NCBI RefSeq assembly: GCF_019443105.1
Contig: NZ_JAHZIJ010000007.1
Location: forward strand, 62,001 to 126,000
Length of the DNA stretch: 64,000 nt
Direction: 5' to 3'
Origin: Paenibacillus oenotherae
GTDB lineage: Bacteria > Bacillota > Bacilli > Paenibacillales > Paenibacillaceae
Shown: piece after piece, positions 51,750 to 60,411 of the stretch
How positions within the stretch are numbered: position 1 is the stretch's first letter
How the letters are laid out: the number at the start of each line of letters is the position of its first letter
Notes under the pieces: generated by a model
Database searches by the model: none
The model's input: only the letters and a program-made list of their open reading frames with translations
Told to the model about the DNA's origin: nothing
Made by a program: the position numbers and the translations under genes

Positions 51750-52613
51750 TTAAGCGTTCTGGCTCACAAGTTGGCGGAGACCCTCAGCAATCGGCGTTGC
51801 CGGCCTGCCGAGAAGCTTCTCGAAATCATTGCTCTCAATCTCCAGGGCGCCCTCGCGAATGCTTTGCTGAATGCCTGCAAGTATAGGAATTACGAAGTCT
51901 GGTACGCCAGCACTCTTCATAATATCAGCATAGGCGCTGTCATCGACATGCTGCACCGGCACTTCCTTGCCCAGAACAGTGCCCAGAGCAGACGCCAGTT
52001 CATCCTGCGTCAGCAGCTTGCCGGACAACTCATAGATGGTATTCTCATGACCGTCCCCTGTCAATACGGCCGCCGCCGCTTCCGCATAATCCTGCTGCAG
52101 AGCCCAGCCGGACTTGCCGGATCCCGCAGAAGTCACCCAAGGCGCTCCTGCCATCACACCTTGAATGCTCGCGGCCTCGTTCTCCAGGTACCAGTTATTA
52201 CGCAGGAATGAATATGGAATGCCTGTATTAATAATGGCTTTTTCCGCAGCTTGGTGTGGAGGGGCAAGGAATAACTTGGTTTCACTTGCATTCGCCACGC
52301 TAGTATAAGCAATAAATTTGACATGGGCACGCGCAGCTGCTTCAACCGCATTCGTGTGCTGACGGATTCTCGTTTCGTTATCCCCGTCTGCAGAGATGAT
52401 CAGAATCCGGTCGATCCCTGCAAAGGCCGCATCCAACGTTTCCGGGCGGTCGAAATCCCCTTGCCGGACATCTACTCCACGGGCGCGAAGGCCTTCCGCT
52501 TTGTCCGGATTGCGGACACTTACAGCCAACTGACTTGCCGGCACGGATTTCAATAGCGTTTCAACCACTTTTGTTCCCAATTTCCCTGTTGCGCCAGTAA
52601 CTAAAATTTTCAT
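51750..52613 (-). CDS. NmrA/QorB-like NAD(P)H-binding oxidoreductase
   Basis: A 287-residue atypical short-chain dehydrogenase: nucleotide motif VTGATGKLGTKVV at the start, SVRNPDKAEGLRARGVDVRQ, HVKFIAYTSVANA and the SFLRNNWYLEN region typical of quinone oxidoreductase 2 (QorB/YtfG) and YwnB-like proteins. ATG 52613 follows GTGGAGGAATC. It shares a 23-bp operator with the upstream Rrf2 gene, suggesting induction by quinones or other electrophiles. Confidence 0.9.
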   Translation of the reverse strand: MKILVTGATGKLGTKVVETLLKSVPASQLAVSVRNPDKAEGLRARGVDVRQGDFDRPETLDAAFAGIDRILIISADGDNETRIRQHTNAVEAAARAHVKFIAYTSVANASETKLFLAPPHQAAEKAIINTGIPYSFLRNNWYLENEAASIQGVMAGAPWVTSAGSGKSGWALQQDYAEAAAAVLTGDGHENTIYELSGKLLTQDELASALGTVLGKEVPVQHVDDSAYADIMKSAGVPDFVIPILAGIQQSIREGALEIESNDFEKLLGRPATPIAEGLRQLVSQNA

Positions 52614-52648
52614 GAATGATTCCTCCACGTCTTGTTGTAATAGTTTAA

Positions 52649-52671
52649 GTTATAACAATAATAGTTACAAC
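52649..52671. promoter_or_regulatory. Rrf2 operator upstream of the QorB-like gene
   Basis: A 23-bp dyad-like element (GTTATAAC...GTTACAAC). Its reverse complement matches the element at 53178-53200 in 20 of 23 positions. Confidence 0.65.
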
Positions 52672-52688
52672 TCGGGTATATATAAAAG

Positions 52689-52746
52689 GGGCTGTCCCAT
52701 AAGCCATAAGTAGATTAATTATCGTTCCTTCGGGACAGGCCCTTTT
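52689..52746 (-). terminator. Terminator of the Rrf2 gene
   Basis: On the minus strand GGGCCTGTCCC pairs with GGGACAGCCCC across a 33-nt loop and is followed by TTTTATA. It separates the Rrf2 gene from the QorB-like gene. Confidence 0.7.
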
Positions 52747-53170
52747 ATTTATTAAATTTGCCGATCAGCTGCTCCAACGTCGTTCCTGCCAGCCGTTGTT
52801 CCATAGCGGATTGCGCGTCTTGCAATTGTGCTTGAAGAACTTGTTCGATATTCCGTCCTACGAGACAGTTGATATTGGGTTTCTCGTGAATGCGGAACAG
52901 CTGGTTCTCTTCGGTCACATTCACAGCACGATAGACATCAAGAAGTGTAATCCGGTCGAGATCCTTGAGCAAGGTGGCTCCACCTACCCCAGGACGAACA
53001 TCCACTAAGCCCGCTTTCTTAAGCATCCCCATAATTCTTCGGATTACAACCGGATTCGTATTGACGCTGCCCGCGATAAAATCCCCGGTGCAATCGTTCG
53101 GACTCACAGCAATCAGAGACAGGGTATGCACTGCAATAGAAAAGCGCGTACTAATTTGCTTCAATTTCAT
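52745..53170 (-). CDS. Rrf2 family transcriptional regulator (YwnA-like)
   Basis: A 141-residue regulator: FSIAVHTLSLIAVSPNDCTG, then VVIRRIMGMLKKAGLVDVRPGVGG, the recognition helix and wing of Rrf2 proteins. It has a single Cys in the ligand loop (NINCLVG) and not the three-cysteine cluster of IscR/NsrR, so it probably senses electrophiles by thiol chemistry like YwnA/CymR-type members. ATG 53170 follows GGTGGTG. A 23-bp element overlaps its ribosome-site region. Confidence 0.9.
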   Translation of the reverse strand: MKLKQISTRFSIAVHTLSLIAVSPNDCTGDFIAGSVNTNPVVIRRIMGMLKKAGLVDVRPGVGGATLLKDLDRITLLDVYRAVNVTEENQLFRIHEKPNINCLVGRNIEQVLQAQLQDAQSAMEQRLAGTTLEQLIGKFNK

Positions 53171-53177
53171 CACCACC

Positions 53178-53200
53178 GTTGTAACCATTATAGTTATATC
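53178..53200. promoter_or_regulatory. Rrf2 operator upstream of its own gene
   Basis: GTTGTAACCATTATAGTTAT plus three bases (ATC), starting 8 nt before the Rrf2 ATG. It is nearly identical (20/23) to the inverted element before the QorB-like gene. This supports autoregulation plus control of the oxidoreductase. Confidence 0.65.
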
Positions 53201-53312
53201 GAAGCATGAAGTCAATTCCACCTTTAGCCACCCCTTCAGAAGGAAAAGCACGATCCGCACCGAAACTGTATGTATTTAGCAAAAACACATAAAAAGGAAC
53301 GGTGGTCGTTGC

Positions 53313-54422
53313 ATGAAGCGTTGGAGCGCCAAATTAGGCATGGCATGCTTGATCGCTATGCTTGCAGCATGTTCGAACAATACGGATCAAGCAAACATAA
53401 CGCAGGCTCCGGCTGCAGCAGCCGCAGAGAAGCCCGCTCGCGCAAAGCAGGAAAGTGCAAGCTTGACTATGGAGCAGCAAGTGGATGATTATATGGATTC
53501 CATCCAATTCTCAGGTGCGATTCTGATCGTGACCGATAATAAACTTCGAGTAGCCAAGGGCTATAGGCTCGCCGATATCGATAACAACCGGGCTAATGAT
53601 GCGGATACCGTTTTTCAGATTGCGTCCACTAGCAAAGCCTTTACAGCGGCTGCTATCCTGCAGCTGCAGGAGCAAGGGAAGCTGACCATTACCGAGCCTG
53701 TTAGAAAGTATTTGCCCGACTATCCCTACGATCAGGTTACGATCCACCAGTTGCTGACACATACCGCAGGTATTCCTAACTTCACCGAGCTTCCCGGCTA
53801 TTTCGCAACGATGAATACCACCATGACCGTTTCTGAGAATCTGAACAAGTTTATCAATGCACCCTTGGAGTTTGAACCTGGCAGTCGGTTTAAATACAGC
53901 AACTCCGGCTATAATTTGCTTGGAGCGGTCATTGAGGCGGTCAGCGGACAACCATTTGGCGACTATCTGAGTGAGCATATTCTAGTGCCGCTCGGGATGA
54001 CACGATCAGGGTATTTGAACAAATCACAGTTGAGCGAGCCGATTGCCCGAGGCTATACGCAAGACAGCAATTCGCTTCGCCCTTCCTGGGATACCGATAT
54101 GACCGTTACTTATGCGGCTGGCGGACTGTACTCCACCGTCAATGATCTATACAAATGGGTTCAGGGGTTGGAGAGCGGCAAAGTAATGTCAGCCTCATCC
54201 TGGGCAGCAATGCGAACCCCGAACAAGCAGAACTACGCTTTAGGATGGGCAATTTCTCCTGAAGGCAACCGCTACTTCCATAATGGGCATATTCCTGGCT
54301 TCTTATCCTTGATCTCACGAAACCTGGCGAGCGGCGATCTGCTAATCGTGCTGAGCAACGATAATTCTACGGACATGGACGAGGTTCAAAGAGAGCTTGC
54401 CTCTCTCATGAGTTCGGAGTAA
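53313..54422 (+). CDS. Serine hydrolase lipoprotein (class C beta-lactamase/PBP-like)
   Basis: A 369-residue exported lipoprotein (LAAC lipobox, Cys20). The fold carries the catalytic STSK motif (Ser105, Lys108), YSN at 195-197 and an HNG triad near the C-terminus. Family members are D,D-peptidases, esterases or beta-lactamases. The Ala/Lys-rich linker after Cys20 places the enzyme at the outer membrane surface of the cell. True beta-lactamase activity cannot be inferred. Confidence 0.92.
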   Translation: MKRWSAKLGMACLIAMLAACSNNTDQANITQAPAAAAAEKPARAKQESASLTMEQQVDDYMDSIQFSGAILIVTDNKLRVAKGYRLADIDNNRANDADTVFQIASTSKAFTAAAILQLQEQGKLTITEPVRKYLPDYPYDQVTIHQLLTHTAGIPNFTELPGYFATMNTTMTVSENLNKFINAPLEFEPGSRFKYSNSGYNLLGAVIEAVSGQPFGDYLSEHILVPLGMTRSGYLNKSQLSEPIARGYTQDSNSLRPSWDTDMTVTYAAGGLYSTVNDLYKWVQGLESGKVMSASSWAAMRTPNKQNYALGWAISPEGNRYFHNGHIPGFLSLISRNLASGDLLIVLSNDNSTDMDEVQRELASLMSSE

Positions 54423-54586
54423 TGGCCCAGCACCTCAAGCTTATCGCCAATAATTAAACCATATGACGGATTTTGACTATGGGATGGTTTTAATTTAAGG
54501 ATAAATCCCATTCAACATTATCAATTGCATGAATGTTGTACGATAAGGGGGTAAACTAATTTCACGACAAAAGAGGCGATTAACAA

Positions 54587-55360
54587 ATGACATCAGCTTC
54601 AGGCGTGGAGGGGAGCAGTTTGTCGGCAGACCGAACTGGCTTAACCATCCCGATTTTCCCGTGCAAGTCCATAGACGAACAGCTGGATTTCTATCAAGCA
54701 TTAGGCTTTGAAGTGACTTACAGGCAGGCCAAGCCCAACCTGTACGCTTGTGTCCGTCACCGTATTGCAGAATTGCACTTCTTCGTACTCAAGCAGCTGG
54801 AGCCCTCCAACTCTTACAGCATGTGCTATGTGAGCGTTCCTGATGTCGATATCGTGTACAGCGAATTTCGCGATCATTTGAAGAAGGCTTATGGAAAGAT
54901 TCCCTCCAAGGGGTTCCCACGAATGACGAAACTCAACAATCTGGCAGAAGACCGCAGATTTAACCTCATCGATCCGGCCGGAAACCGCTTGTTGATTGGC
55001 CAGAAGCATGCCTCTTCCGAGCCAATCGACAACGACCCGCATGTTGCGGTACACACGTCAAGGTTTGCCAATGCGTTCGAAACCGCATACCGTTTGGCGT
55101 ATGCCAAAGACGAGCCCGCAGACGCAGCCAAAGTACTCGATCTCGTTCTGTCGAAAGCCGAAGAAGCTTCAGCAAGCCTGCACTACAAGGCTTATGTGCT
55201 GCGTGCCGATATCGCCGTCACCATGGACGAGACCGATCTTGCGAGAGCTTTTATTAGTAAAGCGGAGGAACTGACACTTTCTGACCAAGAGCTTGCAGAA
55301 GTGCCAGAGGCAATTGAAAGATTAGACGAACTTAAAGCGACTTTAGGGCATCACTATTAA
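54587..55360 (+). CDS. VOC (bleomycin-resistance-like) domain fused to a helical C-terminal region
   Basis: A 257-residue protein. Residues 20-145 form a VOC domain (IPIFPCKSIDEQLDFYQALG, HRIAELHFFVL, RFNLIDPAGNRLLIGQ). Residues about 155-257 are all helical with TPR-like spacing (AAKVLDLVLSKAEEASASLH, YKAYVLRADIAVTMDETDLA). The fusion is seen in some actinomycete and Bacillales proteins annotated as bleomycin resistance proteins. Drug binding is not established. Confidence 0.85.
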   Translation: MTSASGVEGSSLSADRTGLTIPIFPCKSIDEQLDFYQALGFEVTYRQAKPNLYACVRHRIAELHFFVLKQLEPSNSYSMCYVSVPDVDIVYSEFRDHLKKAYGKIPSKGFPRMTKLNNLAEDRRFNLIDPAGNRLLIGQKHASSEPIDNDPHVAVHTSRFANAFETAYRLAYAKDEPADAAKVLDLVLSKAEEASASLHYKAYVLRADIAVTMDETDLARAFISKAEELTLSDQELAEVPEAIERLDELKATLGHHY

Positions 55361-55542
55361 TGATGCATGAAACTTGGCTCTGAAAATGATAATATTCCTT
55401 GACAGGAATATTCCAACAAAGGTATATTCAATTCAGCAACTTATTCATGACTCGCTGTCGTCGAATTCAACCGTTTATACATTGTCGAACTTTAGCATGA
55501 AGGCCCTTAATGAATACTACAATCAAATTTGGAGGAACTGAC

Positions 55543-56064
55543 ATGACTGAAAGCCAATCAACAAACAGCAATCCAGAGGAAGGAAAGCTGGTTATCTCTC
55601 GGACTTTCAACGCGCTGCGTGAGCTAGTGTTTAAAGTATGGACAGAGTCCAAGCATTTGAAGCATTGGTGGGGACCAAAGGGGATGACGATTGAAGTAGC
55701 GAAGCTTGACCTGCGTCCAGGCGGTATATTTCACTATTGCATGCGCGCTCCTGATGGCCATGAAATGTGGGGCAAGTTCGTTTATCAAGAAATCGTTGCG
55801 CCGGAAAAAATCGTCTTTTTAAACTCCTTCTCGGATACAGAAGGCAACACGATACGCCCCCCTTTCAGTTCTGAATTCCCGCTTGAAGTCAGGAATGTCG
55901 TAACCTTCACCGAGCTTAATGGCCAGACCACCCTCACTCTTCAGGGAGGCCCTCACAATGCAACAGCTGCGGAGCACGAGTTCTTTAAAGGTATGTTTGA
56001 TTCCATGCAGCAAGGATTCGGCGGCACCTTTGACCAGCTTGATGCATATTTAGCAAAAATCTAA
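55543..56064 (+). CDS. SRPBCC (AHSA1-like) domain protein
   Basis: A 173-residue helix-grip protein: GKLVISRTFNALRELVFKVW, LKHWWGPKGMTIEVAKLDLR and HYCMRAPDGHEMWGKFVYQE. ATG 55543 follows TTTGGAGG. Longer than the other SRPBCC proteins here because of an insertion (SDTEGNTIRPPFSSEFPLEV). It is followed by a strong AGGGCTGTGA/TCACGGCCCT hairpin near 56090-56132. Confidence 0.9.
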   Translation: MTESQSTNSNPEEGKLVISRTFNALRELVFKVWTESKHLKHWWGPKGMTIEVAKLDLRPGGIFHYCMRAPDGHEMWGKFVYQEIVAPEKIVFLNSFSDTEGNTIRPPFSSEFPLEVRNVVTFTELNGQTTLTLQGGPHNATAAEHEFFKGMFDSMQQGFGGTFDQLDAYLAKI

Positions 56065-56089
56065 GTGTCAACGTCCAGCGCAATAGAAA

Positions 56090-56132
56090 CAGGGCTGTGA
56101 TCGTCCACCAATGGTGGCTTTCACGGCCCTAC
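56090..56132. terminator. Hairpin between convergent genes
   Basis: AGGGCTGTGA pairs with TCACGGCCCT, with an inner CCACC/GGTGG stem. There is no T run, so its efficiency as a terminator is uncertain. Confidence 0.5.
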
Positions 56133-56151
56133 GATGCTGTAGCATCCGCCT

Positions 56152-56538
56152 TTATTCAAGTCCAAACTGCGTTTTCGTCTGCAATTTGTCTCCTATGAAG
56201 ATGAAGTTGGCGCTCGCTCCAACGCCTCCCTCGCCTTCATACATAACGCCGATCCCATACATATCGCTGCCCTTTTCGCCGCTCTCTGTTATGACTTCGC
56301 CTTCGCCGCCGACAATCTCGGCTACTTCCTTATAGGTCATTCCATTGTTTATTTGTGCGTATTGCTCTTTCGTAATCTTTATTTTATCCGAAGATGATGA
56401 ATCATCGTTTGCCGGCTGCTGCGTTGAAGGGGTCGCCGGATTTCCTGTTGGTTCGGTCACATTATTGCTGTTCGAGCTGCTGCATGCCGCCATTGTGATC
56501 ATCAGACAAATTACGATTGCTAAACGTGTTATTCTCAT
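56152..56538 (-). CDS. Small lipoprotein, DUF3862-like
   Basis: A 128-residue lipoprotein: signal peptide LAIVICLMITMAAC, a Ser/Asn/Pro-rich linker, then a small domain with ITKEQYAQINNGMTYKEVAEI and ANFIFIGDKLQTKTQFGL, the DUF3862/SmpA-OmlA-like pattern. ATG 56538 follows GGGAGGC. Function unknown; these domains recall beta-lactamase-inhibitor-protein folds. Confidence 0.8.
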   Translation of the reverse strand: MRITRLAIVICLMITMAACSSSNSNNVTEPTGNPATPSTQQPANDDSSSSDKIKITKEQYAQINNGMTYKEVAEIVGGEGEVITESGEKGSDMYGIGVMYEGEGGVGASANFIFIGDKLQTKTQFGLE

Positions 56539-56739
56539 TGTGCCTCCCATAATATGTGATTATATTATCTTCCAATTAAAATTATATGCCATCATATTTG
56601 CCAATTGTCAGGTGCAAATTAACTATTTTGGACTTCATTATGCCCAGACCAATTGCCCGCCGGTTACGTGGCGATTTGCTTCTTACCTCAATCACGTCGT
56701 CATTCAGAGCTGCCCCCTACGAATTCGGCAGCTGGTCGG

Positions 56740-57420
56740 CTACGCGGCTTCCGCAGGCTTTGGGACTCTCGATAGATCAAACCCTTTAACGATCAGCCAG
56801 ATCGGCAGTATGATTTCAAATAAAGCTCCCGGAATATACAGAAGCATTCCGTTATGCCCCATAAGCTCTAATACGGCGCTGGCCGACAACGATGCATATC
56901 CAATAAGGCCTAAGACAGACAGGAACCGCGGAACAAGCTTTGACTGATATAACAGATAACAGAACAAGAGGCTGTATAGACCAAGTACAATCATGGCAAG
57001 CTGAAAAGCCATGAAGCTCCCTTCTGACGCTAGCCCGCCTACCGTTTGAAAATAAGAATTATCCGGTGCTCCTGCCGCTGTATATTCTCGACTTAATCCG
57101 ATTAGCAATAGCGGACCGATCGCGCCGATGATAAGGATAACGGCCTCAATCACTCGAAACCCAACGTACCCTAAAGCGATTATTTCACTATGCTTCTTTA
57201 AGATCGGGAACAGCATGACCGCGATTCCGACAACTGCGGCGGAATTGATAAGCTCAAGCAATACTCCGTAGATGACTACATTTTTCTTTGCATAGACATG
57301 ATGAAGATAATCCGGAGCGCCCACAATCGATTCAATCATTCCATTACCAATCATATAGGCAGCCGTTGCAACTAAAAAAAGCACCCCCGCGATGGTTGCG
57401 GATTTTCTATGCGCATTCAT
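56740..57420 (-). CDS. DUF4386 family membrane protein
   Basis: A 226-residue protein with six membrane helices: SATIAGVLFLVATAAYMIG, ELINSAAVVGIAVMLFPILK and GYVGFRVIEAVILIIGAIGP are the DUF4386 family pattern. ATG 57420 follows GGGGAGGG. Function unknown. Monocistronic. Confidence 0.88.
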   Translation of the reverse strand: MNAHRKSATIAGVLFLVATAAYMIGNGMIESIVGAPDYLHHVYAKKNVVIYGVLLELINSAAVVGIAVMLFPILKKHSEIIALGYVGFRVIEAVILIIGAIGPLLLIGLSREYTAAGAPDNSYFQTVGGLASEGSFMAFQLAMIVLGLYSLLFCYLLYQSKLVPRFLSVLGLIGYASLSASAVLELMGHNGMLLYIPGALFEIILPIWLIVKGFDLSRVPKPAEAA

Positions 57421-57553
57421 TTGGTTTCCCTCCCCAGTAGTAAGCCCGTGTATGCAGCCAATTCGGATAATTGCGCACATCCACTTGCAGTATATCTGCA
57501 ATACGGCTTGAACTATAGATACTTAAGTATGGATTAGTTAGGGCGGGGCATAG

Positions 57554-57596
57554 AAAAAAGCTGCAACAGGTCACTTGCTCTTAACCTGTCACAGCC
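57554..57596 (-). terminator. Terminator of the sugar-importer/dehydrogenase operon
   Basis: On the minus strand GCTGTGACAGGT pairs with ACCTGTTGCAGC and is followed by TTTTTT, about 80 nt after the alcohol dehydrogenase stop codon. Confidence 0.8.
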
Positions 57597-57676
57597 CCCG
57601 AAACAGCCTCTATACGATGCTGCAGAACCCTGCCTTTATTGCATTCTCTCTTTCAATCCGTAATCATTCACAGCGC

Positions 57677-58702
57677 TTATTTCTTAACGTCAATCACAAT
57701 TTTCCCAACATCATGGGCGCCGCTCGTTGCCAGCTTGAAGGCCTCCGATATTTGATCCAAATCAAAGCGGTGAGTAATCATTTCGCTGATCCCGATCTTA
57801 TTCTCTTGCATCAATTGAATGGCCGTTTCGAAATCCTGCTTCACATACATCTGTGTGCCTAATAATGTTTTCTCAGCTCTTTGAAGCATTTTCATAGGGA
57901 ACACAGGGTCTTTCCCGAATAGAGCAGTAATGACGATTTCTCCGCCATTTTTGGTGATTGATAAGGCTTGTCTTAAGGTTAGTTCCAGTCCTGCAACATC
58001 GAAAGCAGCATCAAGCCCGATACCGCCAACTTCATCCCTTATACGTTCTTCAACATTCTCCTTCATTGGATCGATTACAATATCCGCTCCCAGCTTGCTT
58101 GCAATCTCTCGTCTGCTCTCGATTGGATCAGAAGCGACAACTAACTTCGCTCCAAATGCTTTCAGCACTTGAATGATTAACAGCCCGATAGGGCCAGCTC
58201 CCAAGACAGCAACCTTCTTCCCTTCAACACTCTTCATTCTTCGAGCAGCGTGCACAGCCACAGCGACACTTTCAACCATTGCACCATCAGTTGCACTGAA
58301 ATTTTGCGGAATTTTCACTAGATTCCCTTCTGGCACGGCAGTAAAGTTGGCGAATGCCCCAGGATGATGCCCTCCTATTACTTTCAGCTCGCGGCAGAGA
58401 TTAAAGTCACCAGCCTGACAAGGCTCGCAATTTCCGCAGCCTACTCCTGGTATAGCCGCAACATAATCTCCTACCTGAAAGGTCTGAACATCAGCGCCTG
58501 CTTCCACTACTCTGCCGGCAAATTCATGCCCCATTCTGACAGGCGGCTTCAGTACAGGATGATTGCCTCCATAGATGTGAAGATCCGAGCCGCAAATCCC
58601 GCACACCTCGATTTCCACTAGCAACTCGCCGGCTTTAATTACAGGCCTTGCTTCCTCTTCAACTTGCATGTGTTTCTCTCCGATTAGAACAGCTCTTTTC
58701 AT
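57677..58702 (-). CDS. Zinc-dependent alcohol/polyol dehydrogenase (MDR family)
   Basis: A 341-residue NAD(P)-dependent dehydrogenase. The catalytic zinc site is at CGICGSDLHIYGGNHP and GHEFAGRVVEAG; the structural zinc cysteines lie in GCGNCEPCQAGDFNLC; the Rossmann motif is VLGAGPIGLLIIQVL. Relatives oxidise sorbitol, galactitol-1-phosphate, threonine or 2,3-butanediol. ATG 58702 follows GAAGGGGTG. It is the last gene of the ABC importer operon, so a sugar alcohol or sugar acid is the likely substrate. Confidence 0.92.
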   Translation of the reverse strand: MKRAVLIGEKHMQVEEEARPVIKAGELLVEIEVCGICGSDLHIYGGNHPVLKPPVRMGHEFAGRVVEAGADVQTFQVGDYVAAIPGVGCGNCEPCQAGDFNLCRELKVIGGHHPGAFANFTAVPEGNLVKIPQNFSATDGAMVESVAVAVHAARRMKSVEGKKVAVLGAGPIGLLIIQVLKAFGAKLVVASDPIESRREIASKLGADIVIDPMKENVEERIRDEVGGIGLDAAFDVAGLELTLRQALSITKNGGEIVITALFGKDPVFPMKMLQRAEKTLLGTQMYVKQDFETAIQLMQENKIGISEMITHRFDLDQISEAFKLATSGAHDVGKIVIDVKK

Positions 58703-58728
58703 AGGGCACCCCTTCAAAAAATGTTGAT

Positions 58729-59511
58729 TTATACTTTTTTCAGTGGATTTAATGTAGGATCTCCACCCAATATACCGCCGTCAACAGCAATAACTTGTCC
58801 GGTCACAAAACTCGCCTCATTAGAGAGCAGGAATGCGATCATATTCGCGACATCCTCCGGTGTTCCCAGACGTCCCAGCGGCGTGCGATTGATAAGTCGA
58901 TCCCTGTAATTCAAGTTTTCAGGCAGCGACAGGTCTACGAATGGCGTTGCAATATAGCCAGGGCTTACTTGATTGACCCGGATTCCGAATTCAGCGAGCT
59001 CCACAGCAAGCGTTCTTGTTATTTGTGAGACGCCTCCCTTGGCAGCACCATAGATGGAAACATTGTGTACGCCATAATGAGATAGCATAGAGCCTATATT
59101 AACAATTCGGCCGCCGTTATGCTGTTTCATAACTTTCGCAGCAGCAGTAGAAGCAAAGAATGTTCCGGCTAAATTGGTATCTATGATCCCTTTCCAATCT
59201 GCCAGCGTATAATCCAAAGCCGCTTTGCGGAAATTGGTCCCTGCAGAATTAACAAGCATATGAATATGGCCGAACTCTTGACCGATCTTCTCAATGACTC
59301 GTTCGAGCTGTTCAATATCAGATACATCCGCCTGGAAGAAATGCAGCCGATCTTTAAATTCGGGCACATCATTCATAAATTGTTGAGCTCGCTGCGCACT
59401 TCGCCCAAGCACCACACATGTTGCTCCATTCGCTAACAGCTTCTTCGTTGCCGCTCCGCCGATTCCCGAATAACCGCCTGTAATTACTGCTACCTCATTG
59501 GCGAAATTCAT
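58729..59511 (-). CDS. Short-chain dehydrogenase/reductase
   Basis: A 260-residue classical SDR: cofactor motif TGGYSGIG at 11-18, NSAG at 88-91, catalytic Ser141, Tyr154 and Lys158. It ends with DVANMIAFLLSNEASFVTGQ, typical of the family. ATG 59511 follows GAGGAG with 12-nt spacing. It lies 27 nt before the alcohol dehydrogenase gene. Together they could carry out two oxidation steps on the imported compound. Confidence 0.93.
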   Translation of the reverse strand: MNFANEVAVITGGYSGIGGAATKKLLANGATCVVLGRSAQRAQQFMNDVPEFKDRLHFFQADVSDIEQLERVIEKIGQEFGHIHMLVNSAGTNFRKAALDYTLADWKGIIDTNLAGTFFASTAAAKVMKQHNGGRIVNIGSMLSHYGVHNVSIYGAAKGGVSQITRTLAVELAEFGIRVNQVSPGYIATPFVDLSLPENLNYRDRLINRTPLGRLGTPEDVANMIAFLLSNEASFVTGQVIAVDGGILGGDPTLNPLKKV

Positions 59512-59553
59512 AGTTGATTCCATCTCCTCTACGCGATCATGCTGCTGTTTCTA

Positions 59554-60411
59554 TTACGATTTCACAGAACCGGCCGTTAACCCGGAAATCAACATCCTGC
59601 CCAGAAAGGTGAAGACAATAATCGATGGGATAATTGCAGTTGATGCCGCTGCTGTTAACGGTCCCCACTCTTGACCGAAGAAGCCCAAATATTGATAGAT
59701 AGCCAGTTGAACAGGTCTTAGATCAGGGCTGTTAATCATGATGGAGGACAGAATAAATTCGTTCCATGCCCCCAGGAATATGAATAATGCCGCTGCTGCC
59801 AGAGCAGGTCTGCATAACACAGCCAGCATGCCGAATATGAAGTAGAATCGGGATGCCCCGTCTATCGTTGCCGCTTCATCTACCTCGACGGGAATGGTCT
59901 CAACGCCTGATTTAATAATCCAGATCGCCATCGGCAGATTATAAGCCGTATATAGAATCGGCAAAGTATACCATTCGTTCAGGAAACTCAATTCACTCAT
60001 ATACAAATAATTGGGAATAATAAGGGCGGAACTGCCGATGGATAAAGGGATACAAAACACGACAAGATAAAACATCGGTTTCTTGAACCTGAACAAAAAT
60101 CGATCAAATCCATATGCGGCTAGAATCCCGAGAAATAATCCAAAGATAATCGAGGCTACGCAGTAAAAAATACTATTCAAAAAGGTTCGTAAATAACCAC
60201 CATTGAATATTCTGATATAGTGTTCAAAGGTAGCCTCAAAATTGAATAATTTGGGCGGATAGAAGAATATATCAGAAGGAGACATAATAGAAGTCTTGAC
60301 TCCCCATAGGATGGGAACGATATTGACAATAACGACTAATCCAAAGGTTACGAAAAGAATGATCGATTTCAATGATCCTGAGAAAGTAAACTGCAATCCT
60401 TTAGATCTCAT
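59554..60411 (-). CDS. Carbohydrate ABC permease (MalG-like)
   Basis: A 285-residue, six-helix permease with the EAA loop VEVDEAATIDGASRFYFIFG and AAALFIFLGAWNEFILSSIM. It overlaps the upstream permease gene by 11 nt. It pairs with the MalF-like protein to form the sugar channel. Confidence 0.94.
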   Translation of the reverse strand: MRSKGLQFTFSGSLKSIILFVTFGLVVIVNIVPILWGVKTSIMSPSDIFFYPPKLFNFEATFEHYIRIFNGGYLRTFLNSIFYCVASIIFGLFLGILAAYGFDRFLFRFKKPMFYLVVFCIPLSIGSSALIIPNYLYMSELSFLNEWYTLPILYTAYNLPMAIWIIKSGVETIPVEVDEAATIDGASRFYFIFGMLAVLCRPALAAAALFIFLGAWNEFILSSIMINSPDLRPVQLAIYQYLGFFGQEWGPLTAAASTAIIPSIIVFTFLGRMLISGLTAGSVKS

